Assembly (NCBI GenBank): GCA_900769645.1
Contig: CAAGHI010000064.1
Coordinates: 1-14,409 of the forward strand
DNA: 14,409 nt
DNA from: Candidatus Gastranaerophilales bacterium
GTDB lineage: Bacteria > Cyanobacteriota > Vampirovibrionia > Gastranaerophilales > Gastranaerophilaceae
Direction: 5' to 3'
Under the pieces are notes generated by a model. The model searched no databases. It was not told the DNA's origin and worked only from the letters and a program-made list of their open reading frames with translations. Both the position numbers and the translations under genes were made by a program. This document shows, in pieces, positions 9,030 through 14,409 of this stretch (within the stretch, counting starts at the first letter, position 1; each line of letters opens with the position of its first letter).

Positions 9030-9884
9030 CTAAATCTCTGTTATCAAATTAATTCTCTTAATATTATTTTTAGTTTCTTCTTCCAAACTAGACCAAGCTT
9101 CTTTTATTCTGTCTTTCGCAATTTTGATATAGTCTATTTTTTCTTTTTTAAACAGTGACACATATTCATTTTTTTCTATTCCGATAAAATTTCTTCCTTC
9201 TTTTAAAGCAGCTACTAAAAAAGAACCACTTCCGCAAGTATTATCTAAAACTATTTCACCAGGATTAGTGTATGTTCTTATTAAATACCGACCTAATTCA
9301 ACAGGCTTCTGCGTTGGATGTACAACTTTCCCCTCTGATTCTGCCGTTTTAAAATAGATTATGTCGATAGGGTAACGTTCGCCATCACTTTTAACATGGA
9401 CAGATGAAAAATCACCATAACTTCCACTCAACTGATTTTTTCTGTATCCTTTATCATATGGTTCACCTTTCGTCATTTGAGGGTGGTATGTTGGTTGTTT
9501 TCTGTAAAAAACACAGATATCTTCATGTTTACGAAGTGGTTGTTTTTTTGCATTCAAAAAATTTGATGATTTTGATTTTGCCCAAACCCACTTATATTTA
9601 TAAAGATTAGGCTGACTCATTATTAGTTTTGCTGTGAACAGTCCTTGCGATGTTAAGACAATAGCTCCATTTACCTTAACTACTCTTTTATACTGATTCC
9701 ACAGATCTTCCAAAGGAATATAACAATCCCAACAGTTTTGTGTTATTCCGTAAGGAAGATCGCACAACACCATATCAACAGAATGATCGGGAATTTTTTT
9801 CATTAATGACAAACAGTCAGCCTCAAATATCTGATTTATGAAATTTGTTATATTTTTTTGTGAATTATCACTGTTATAATGCAT
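9030..9884 (-). CDS. Beta-class DNA amino-methyltransferase (N6A or N4C)
   Basis: This 284-aa enzyme is a site-specific DNA methyltransferase using S-adenosylmethionine. Motif order is that of the beta class: catalytic DLPYGIT (42-48) comes first, then HPTQKP (189-194), then the SAM-binding LDNTCGSGSF (213-222) and FIGIEKNE. Length and layout match small stand-alone enzymes common in prophages and restriction systems; no separate specificity domain is visible beyond residues of about 110-185. Motif IV cannot distinguish N6-adenine from N4-cytosine. The start is well supported by AAGGA (9891-9895) six bases upstream of ATG. It leads a two-gene unit with the nuclease/methyltransferase gene and follows the mcrB/mcrC pair on the same strand. 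It probably protects the strand not methylated by its partner, or an associated site. Confidence 0.88.
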   Translation of the reverse strand: MHYNSDNSQKNITNFINQIFEADCLSLMKKIPDHSVDMVLCDLPYGITQNCWDCYIPLEDLWNQYKRVVKVNGAIVLTSQGLFTAKLIMSQPNLYKYKWVWAKSKSSNFLNAKKQPLRKHEDICVFYRKQPTYHPQMTKGEPYDKGYRKNQLSGSYGDFSSVHVKSDGERYPIDIIYFKTAESEGKVVHPTQKPVELGRYLIRTYTNPGEIVLDNTCGSGSFLVAALKEGRNFIGIEKNEYVSLFKKEKIDYIKIAKDRIKEAWSSLEEETKNNIKRINLITEI

Positions 9885-9922
9885 TTAAAATCCTTATTTA
9901 AGGCTGTATTTATTTTGTTTTC

Positions 9923-9967
9923 TTTCTTAGTAAGAAATAAATATGAATTAAAATCAAGCAAAATCAA
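9923..9967 (-). promoter_or_regulatory. Candidate promoter and palindromic operator of the methyltransferase pair
   Basis: A perfect palindrome with 7-base arms, TTTCTTA-G-TAAGAAA, lies at 9923-9937, 39 bases ahead of the methyltransferase start codon. Directly upstream on the minus strand are TATTTA (9938-9943) and, 18 bases further, TTGATT (9962-9967), a weak -10/-35 pair. A repressor site overlapping the start of transcription would suit a methyltransferase gene that needs tight control. No controller-protein gene is present nearby, and the match to a promoter is poor, so this is a suggestion. Confidence 0.3.
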
Positions 9968-9969
9968 TT

Positions 9970-9989
9970 GAGCAGCTATATTTTTGCTC
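9970..9989. repeat. Small inverted repeat upstream of the methyltransferase pair
   Basis: GAGCA (9970-9974) and TGCTC (9985-9989) can pair around a 10-base AT-rich loop, with an additional AGCT on each side that offers an alternative pairing. On the minus strand it lies between the mcrC-like stop and the candidate promoter. It may be a weak transcript structure. No T tract follows. Confidence 0.2.
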
Positions 9990-10090
9990 CAGCTAAACCG
10001 ATTTTTAGATAATAACTTGTTTGTTAAGATATATCAGTCTCGTTTATTTTCTTTTAACTATCTCTTAACATTAAAAAATGTTATCCATTG

Positions 10091-11518
10091 TTAGCATGTA
10101 GGAAGTTCTATCTTCATCTTGTAAAACTTTGTAAACCCACCAATCTTTGTTAATAAGTTTGTTTCTTTGAGTTCTTTTATTGATATATTCGCATCTTCTT
10201 TTTCTGAAGCAAAAGATGTGTCATCTAATTTTACAGATGCACTTGCTTGAGGATGAATTATGATACAGTATGGTGTTGGCTTATTATCAACATCGTTAAG
10301 AACACAATCATATAATTCAGACAGAATTCTTTCATCCCTTGCATAACGGCTAATTTCTTCTATATCGTTTAACATGTATTTATTGCTTCCATCGTACCTT
10401 GGCTTGTACTTAGCATCGATTATCCATGAAGACTCTTCATCACTACCTTTTCTTATAAAATCGACTCTTGTACCATGATATCCAGATACTTGAAACTTAA
10501 TACTATCACCGTACACTTTTCTTAAAAAGCCTAATACATAAAGTTCATACATCTTGGACATATCAATCCAGTAAGGATAAGTACTATGAATGCTTGTCGC
10601 TTTTTCAATGGAATAATCACATCGGCGAAGGATCAATTTTGCTAATGTTATAGCATCTTTATAAAGAACAAAGATCTTGTTAAACTTAAGAGCTTTCATC
10701 TCAGAAACTTTGATATCTGAACTTACGTTAGAAAAACAATTAATCAAGAACTTTGATTTGTGACTTATATACTCATAGAGTTCTTCATTCTTAGGAAGAT
10801 TGTTAAGCAATTTTAGAGAAAACTCTAATGCTTTCTTAAGAAGCCTATTTTCAGGAATATCTTCAGTAAATTCACTAAAACAACATACATTTTTGTCATA
10901 CCTTAGTTTTATTAAATTCTCATGTATATTTTTTGAGATTTTTATACTTCCTTTAATTTTTGATTGAAGATTTTCCTCATGGTATACATAACCTTTTCTC
11001 AATCCTCTTTTAGTAATTTTATCTAATATGGCTATGTATTGAACGATAAGTAAAGGAGACAATAGATCTTTAACATTTTCATCTAGTTCAATCTGTTCTG
11101 AATTAAAATCAATACCATAACTTTCAGCGCAATACTTAAATTCATCATCTGAAATATATTTAAGCGACATATCTAGTATTCTTAAATAGTCATAATTCTG
11201 CTTTGGTTTGACAACAGCCACAACATCTTGAGTAAGCCGAGAAACTCCAACAAAGTAAGAAGCTTGAAGAAAGTAATTAGTATTTGGTGTATCTGTTGAT
11301 TTTTGAAAAAGACTATCTGCCGAAAGATGACATTGCAATCCTAGTCCAGCATTTTTATATGGATAACTTAAATTTGATACTCTATCTAAGTATTTTGCTA
11401 TCTCCAATTTGTCAGAATCTGACAGCTGAACAACAGTGTGACTTCTGTCAGCTAAATCTAATGTTGCAGGAGGTTTTTGCTCTGTAAAATAAAGAATTTT
11501 ACAACTTAATGTACTCAT
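10091..11518 (-). CDS. McrC-like nuclease subunit of a McrBC-type restriction system
   Basis: This 475-aa protein is the endonuclease partner of a McrB-type motor. McrC proteins bind the McrB ring, stimulate its nucleotide hydrolysis and cut DNA. The N-terminal half contains the family's DLLSPLLIVQYIAIL stretch (151-165) and the HEENLQSKIKGSIKISKNI region (180-198), then EDIPENRLLKKALEF (219-233). The C-terminal PD-(D/E)XK core is visible as TRVDFI with Asp353, SSWIIDAKYK with Asp368 and Lys370, and EEISRYARD (387-395). All catalytic positions appear intact, and length is somewhat above the roughly 350 aa of E. coli McrC, as is common in LlaJI-like relatives. No good ribosome site precedes the ATG. 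The gene starts 63 bases after the mcrB-like stop, so it is probably cotranscribed. Family identification is strong; the DNA target is unknown. Confidence 0.9.
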   Translation of the reverse strand: MSTLSCKILYFTEQKPPATLDLADRSHTVVQLSDSDKLEIAKYLDRVSNLSYPYKNAGLGLQCHLSADSLFQKSTDTPNTNYFLQASYFVGVSRLTQDVVAVVKPKQNYDYLRILDMSLKYISDDEFKYCAESYGIDFNSEQIELDENVKDLLSPLLIVQYIAILDKITKRGLRKGYVYHEENLQSKIKGSIKISKNIHENLIKLRYDKNVCCFSEFTEDIPENRLLKKALEFSLKLLNNLPKNEELYEYISHKSKFLINCFSNVSSDIKVSEMKALKFNKIFVLYKDAITLAKLILRRCDYSIEKATSIHSTYPYWIDMSKMYELYVLGFLRKVYGDSIKFQVSGYHGTRVDFIRKGSDEESSWIIDAKYKPRYDGSNKYMLNDIEEISRYARDERILSELYDCVLNDVDNKPTPYCIIIHPQASASVKLDDTSFASEKEDANISIKELKETNLLTKIGGFTKFYKMKIELPTC

Positions 11519-11581
11519 ATTTGTTGCTATTGTTCTTCATGAAGTTTAGCTAGATTGGTCTGTAGTAGTTGAAAATATGGC

Positions 11582-12934
11582 CTAATCTTCCCATTTTGGC
11601 AAATTTTCATCTTTTACATTTTTTAAAAGACCGTCATTAACATATTCTTTAAGCAAAGGTATTACTTCGTAATCCCATTTTAATCTTAATGAATCTATAT
11701 CTTTAGCCATGAAGTAGCTATGACCAACCATAAGATCATCAAAATTAAGATCTTGACTATTATAATCTTTGACAAATTTTTCAACTTTTCTAAAAAGTTT
11801 TATCGCTTTCTCCCCTAAATTTTCTTTAGAAGTATCTTTATAATAATTATTTATTGATTCTTCACTAGCTTTCAAAGTCACAAAAGCAAAACGTCTGCGT
11901 AAAGCGTAATCAAGATTACCGGTACCTCTATCAGTGGTATTCATCGTTCCTATGATGTATAGGTTTTCAGGAAGATAGAAAGACTTTTTTGAATATTGCA
12001 AAGACAGTGAATATTGCTCTGATCTTTTATCGGACTCTATCAGAGTAATCAACTCACCAAAAATTTTTGAAACATTTCCTCTATTGATTTCGTCGATTAT
12101 CAAAACGTAATTTTTTTTATCTACTTCGCATTCTTCGCTTGATTCACCATTCTTTGATTCATCTTTCTCAGTTTTTTTTATTTCATCATAAAGAGAAAAA
12201 AGATATGAATCACATTGACGATTCCAATCATTATTAAAATAGGACCTTATATCTCTTACTTTGTTTAAATCTTTTTTATTTAGTAATAAATCATATAACT
12301 CTTGAGTTGATACTTTAATTGTTTTAATTTTGTCATTGTTAGGTATCCGTATAAATATGTATTCATCGTTATAATCGGTTATAAAAAATTCATTGCCTTT
12401 TTTTATAGACAGAGAAGAACTACCTTCAATCTTGCTATCGAGAAATGAGGTTATCTTATTTCTAATAGGATTTTCATTTTTCAACTGAGACTTTGTCTTT
12501 TTACTAGATTCGTAATTATCTTTCGCTCTAGTTGCAATAATCTTAAGGATTCCTGGTTCAACATCATATGTAACACAATCAGTGTCATTATGAATATTAG
12601 GTAGTAACCCTTCAACAAATGATTCATAGTCCATTGACTGATGAAAAGTTGTAAATGCAATTTGCCCATTTTTCTTTAGCTCATTGTACTTTTTCATCAC
12701 TTCTTCATAATTTGAATAATCAATATCATCGATGTCAGCTATTTTCAATGCTATTGAAGCTGTACTGTATGTTTTTCCAGTTCCTGGAGCCCCTTGTAAA
12801 ATAATATTCTTTTTGTTGATAAGGAGACGCTCGTATATAGAACTATCATTTTCTAAATGCTGATCCATTTCTTTTAGATTTCTTTGTTTTGGATTTGATT
12901 GTAATCCGTTTTCTGTAACTTTCATACACTGCAT
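11582..12934 (-). CDS. McrB-like AAA+ motor subunit, lacking an N-terminal DNA-binding domain
   Basis: This 450-aa AAA+ protein is the NTP-driven motor of a McrBC-type restriction complex (GTP is used by characterised McrB). Walker A is GAPGTGKT (48-55). AFTTFHQSMDYESFVEGLLP (93-112) is characteristic of the family, and Walker B is VLIIDEINRGN (277-287), followed by FGELITLIESDKR. MNTTDRGTGNLDYALRRRFAF (331-351) matches the McrB MNTADRS signature and the arginine sensors. An inserted region of about 125 residues (145-270), with FFITDYNDEYIFIRIP, lies between the Walker motifs as in many LlaJI-type motors. Only about 47 residues precede Walker A, so the N-terminal modified-base or sequence-reading domain of E. 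coli McrB is absent. The ATG at 12934 directly follows the stop codon of a dead transposase in the same frame (TAAATG), so the gene may be truncated. ATG codons at 12925 and 12866 are alternative starts. No clear ribosome site or promoter is visible. Confidence 0.88.
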   Translation of the reverse strand: MQCMKVTENGLQSNPKQRNLKEMDQHLENDSSIYERLLINKKNIILQGAPGTGKTYSTASIALKIADIDDIDYSNYEEVMKKYNELKKNGQIAFTTFHQSMDYESFVEGLLPNIHNDTDCVTYDVEPGILKIIATRAKDNYESSKKTKSQLKNENPIRNKITSFLDSKIEGSSSLSIKKGNEFFITDYNDEYIFIRIPNNDKIKTIKVSTQELYDLLLNKKDLNKVRDIRSYFNNDWNRQCDSYLFSLYDEIKKTEKDESKNGESSEECEVDKKNYVLIIDEINRGNVSKIFGELITLIESDKRSEQYSLSLQYSKKSFYLPENLYIIGTMNTTDRGTGNLDYALRRRFAFVTLKASEESINNYYKDTSKENLGEKAIKLFRKVEKFVKDYNSQDLNFDDLMVGHSYFMAKDIDSLRLKWDYEVIPLLKEYVNDGLLKNVKDENLPKWED

Positions 12935-13671
12935 TTAAGAAACACAACTTGTTGAAGTTCCATTAGATTTACCTTCTAGGTTTATAGGAGGTTTTCTAAG
13001 AACTTCAATGATGCAACTTAAACCTTTTCCTTTTAACCTGTTTATATAACCCAGTTTGGATTTTGTCCAACACGAGAACCTTTCAGACCATTGCTTGATG
13101 CTATTTAAACACTTTCGTTTATACACCAACAATGACATGATTTCGTTTAAAACAATGGAGCCATAATGAGCTGTCTTTTTAGGAGACAGAACTTTACTTG
13201 TAATGCGCTCCATGCCTTGAGCTAATAGTAGTTTTAGAGTGTACACAATCTGTGACATTACTACTAAAGCTTTAGCCAAGTTCTTATTCTTAGTTAAGGT
13301 CTTCTTAAGACCACTGAATCCTTTATAAATTCTAAAACCAGTTTCGACGCTCCATCTTGCTCTATATAGTTGAGCTAAGGCTATTTTTTCACTACGTGAA
13401 TACATTATGGTACATTGTTTTCACGCATTAATCTCTGAGTATATTTTGGATCTTGAGCATAGTCATAAAATTCACTATTACTTCGATTAAATCACAAATG
13501 TAACTAATTAGCACGCTCAATCTGTGATCTTAATCTGTAATCTAAAAACCGCTTATATTTAGAAAGTTTGCCCTCTTTATTTTGATGTAAAATTCTGTTA
13601 ACTGATTTAAAAGAGGCTGGCTTATAGAGTTTAGTGAGGTAATAGTTAGAATGGTAAGACCTTAGATCATC
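12935..13671 (-). pseudogene. Decayed IS4-family transposase remnant
   Basis: The intact piece (12935-13405, 156 codons) is the C-terminal part of an IS4-family transposase. It shows the complete Y-(2)-R-(3)-E-(6)-K signature as Tyr14, Arg17, Glu21 and Lys28 in LYRARWSVETGFRIYK, including the catalytic Glu. Upstream, another frame reads DDLRSYHSNYYLTKLYKPASF...YKRFLDYRLRSQIERAN from 13671 to a TAG (13504-13506). It passes a TGA (13492-13494) and continues as FNRSNSEFYDYAQDPKYTQRLMRENNVP to a TAA at 13405-13407. That looks like the start of the same transposase, with two nonsense codons and a frameshift. The two catalytic Asp residues expected between these parts are not visible, so an internal deletion is likely. 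The extent assumes that both parts come from one element. The C-terminal 11 residues or so (KSNGTSTSCVS) may already be flanking sequence. The terminal repeats are unresolved. Confidence 0.75.
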
Positions 13672-13685
13672 TTACTGTTAGGCTG

Positions 13686-13737
13686 TTAACCTTTTTGACT
13701 TTTAACCTATTTGACTATTTACCTATACGAAATGACT
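13686..13737. repeat. Three degenerate tandem repeats upstream of the permease
   Basis: Units TTAACCTTTTTGACT (13686-13700), TTTAACCTATTTGACT (13701-13716) and a longer diverged copy ending in ATGACT (13717-13737) follow each other directly. The first two differ by one inserted base and one substitution. They could be repeated binding sites or simple slippage of AT-rich DNA. Confidence 0.5.
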
Positions 13738-13809
13738 TTAGACATTTTTATTTTCTAGTCAAGATTAGCTTACTCTGATAAGATTGCGACTTTGTGCTTT
13801 TAAAGCAGT

Positions 13810-13833
13810 TATAAGATGCTGTATGAATACAGC
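13810..13833 (+). promoter_or_regulatory. Candidate -10 element and palindrome ahead of the permease
   Basis: TATAAG (13810-13815) is followed after two bases by GCTGTAT-GA-ATACAGC (13818-13833), a perfect 7-base-arm palindrome ending 31 bases before the permease ATG. In RNA it would form a short hairpin with a UGAA loop; in DNA it would be a compact operator at the start of transcription. No convincing -35 is seen at 16-18 bases. Confidence 0.35.
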
Positions 13834-13864
13834 TACTCTACAACCTTACCTAAAAGACAACTTT

Positions 13865-14409
13865 ATGAATAACACAGACAATACTATTGAAACTCCCCTT
13901 GTGCTCGATAAAAAGAAGATGCTGATTTTAGCTGTTCAGCATATGTTTGCTATGTTCGGTGCTACTATCTTAGTGCCAATCCTAGTTATGGGCTTTTTTA
14001 AAGATGCTACAGGTGAAGAATTAACCTCTGGTCTTACAGTTTCTGTTACTTTATTTTGCGCAGGTGCCGGTACTTTAATCTTCCACCTGTGCACTAAGTT
14101 ACAGGTTCCTGCCTTTTTAGGATCATCATTTGCTTTCTTAGGTGGTTTCTATACTATTGCAAACTTTAACACTGGCATGTATGCAACCATGAGTGTTAAT
14201 GATAAAGCAGCCTATGCCTGTGGTGGTGTGGTTGTCGCAGGTTTAGTTTATCTTATGATGGCAGCTATTATTAAATTAGTAGGTATTGCAAAAGTCATGA
14301 GATTCCTACCTCCTGTTGTTACAGGACCAATGATTGTTTGTATTGGTCTGTCATTAGCTCCTGTTGCTATTTCAAATTCTGCTGTTAACTGGCCATTAGC
14401 CTTAGCTGC
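13865..14409 (+). CDS. uraA: Uracil permease, UraA/NCS2 family (N-terminal part)
   Basis: The open frame begins with ATG at 13865 and runs off the window after 181 codons. The product is an inner-membrane uracil:proton symporter of the NCS2 family, feeding the pyrimidine salvage pathway. AVQHMFAMFGATILVPIL near the N-terminus is the hallmark QH-FAMFGAT-LVP block of UraA. LQVPAFLGSSFAFLGGF and LPPVVTGPMIVCIGLSLAP match later conserved segments, and successive hydrophobic helices are evident. Only weak purine-rich sequence (AAAAGAC) precedes the start. It faces away from the defence genes, and its G+C is much higher than theirs, so it marks ordinary chromosome beside the island. A related NCS2 base transporter (for example a xanthine permease) is less likely given the sequence of the first block. 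Confidence 0.88.
   Translation, partial: MNNTDNTIETPLVLDKKKMLILAVQHMFAMFGATILVPILVMGFFKDATGEELTSGLTVSVTLFCAGAGTLIFHLCTKLQVPAFLGSSFAFLGGFYTIANFNTGMYATMSVNDKAAYACGGVVVAGLVYLMMAAIIKLVGIAKVMRFLPPVVTGPMIVCIGLSLAPVAISNSAVNWPLALA

Larger units (their letters stand above)
13672..13864. other. Upstream region of the permease gene
   Basis: No gene is supported in this stretch. It contains three degenerate tandem units (13686-13737) and a -10-like TATAAG (13810-13815) without a good -35, followed by a palindrome at 13818-13833. It is the likely control region of the + strand permease and also borders the IS4 remnant. Confidence 0.4.

Noticed and set aside
10066..10083. Perfect 7-base stem with 4-base loop just after the mcrC-like gene, as a terminator
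   Set aside because: Each arm has a single G or C, so the stem is weak, and no T tract follows on either strand. AT-rich DNA yields such stems often.
11582..13405. Functional fusion of the transposase fragment with the mcrB-like protein
   Set aside because: A TAA stop separates them although they share a frame; reading through would be needed, and nothing suggests it.
1..14409. CRISPR array, tRNA, rRNA, integrase or toxin-antitoxin pair
   Set aside because: No regularly spaced repeats, cloverleaf-like sequence, recombinase motifs or paired short genes were seen on either strand.

Overview
The window is an AT-rich bacterial defence-type island next to a more GC-balanced core gene. I counted one 60-base line per region as a rough guide. 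Lines in the yobI-like gene (601-660) and the mcrB-like gene (12301-12360) had 13 and 15 G+C. Lines in the permease (13921-13980) and the upstream IS remnant (5401-5460) both had 24. The proteins and moderate-GC permease would fit a Gram-negative gammaproteobacterium, perhaps of the Succinivibrionaceae type, but this host guess is tentative and rests on general resemblance only.

Layout from left to right: (1) the last 22 codons of an unidentified + strand gene (1-69), meeting (2) a large minus-strand YobI-like membrane P-loop NTPase (149-3826) across a hairpin; (3) a decayed IS1634-type transposase, 4138-5843, minus strand, with two in-frame stops and a frameshift; (4) a gene-free stretch, 5844-6296; (5) a minus-strand methyltransferase pair: a 908-aa PD-(D/E)XK nuclease/gamma-type N6 methyltransferase/recognition-domain protein (6297-9023) and, 6 bases upstream, a beta-type DNA methyltransferase (9030-9884); (6) a 206-base gap with a candidate promoter and a perfect palindrome; (7) mcrC-like (10091-11518) and mcrB-like (11582-12934) genes; (8) a decayed IS4-family transposase (12935-13671) whose final stop codon directly abuts the mcrB-like start codon; (9) a + strand uracil permease of the UraA/NCS2 type, starting at 13865 and cut by the window end.

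The four restriction-modification genes share a strand and run mcrB - mcrC - beta methyltransferase - nuclease/methyltransferase. This is the kind of set seen in the lactococcal LlaJI and LlaI systems, where McrB/McrC-like subunits restrict and two methyltransferase activities protect an asymmetric site. Here, however, both methyltransferases look like amino (N6A/N4C) enzymes, not 5-methylcytosine enzymes, and one carries its own nuclease domain. The McrB-like protein has only about 47 residues before its Walker A motif, so it lacks the usual N-terminal DNA-reading domain. It may have been beheaded by the IS4 element, or it may belong to a lineage in which other subunits supply specificity. 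The YobI-like NTPase is a plausible further defence module but is separated from the others by the IS1634 remnant. I see no CRISPR array, tRNA or rRNA.
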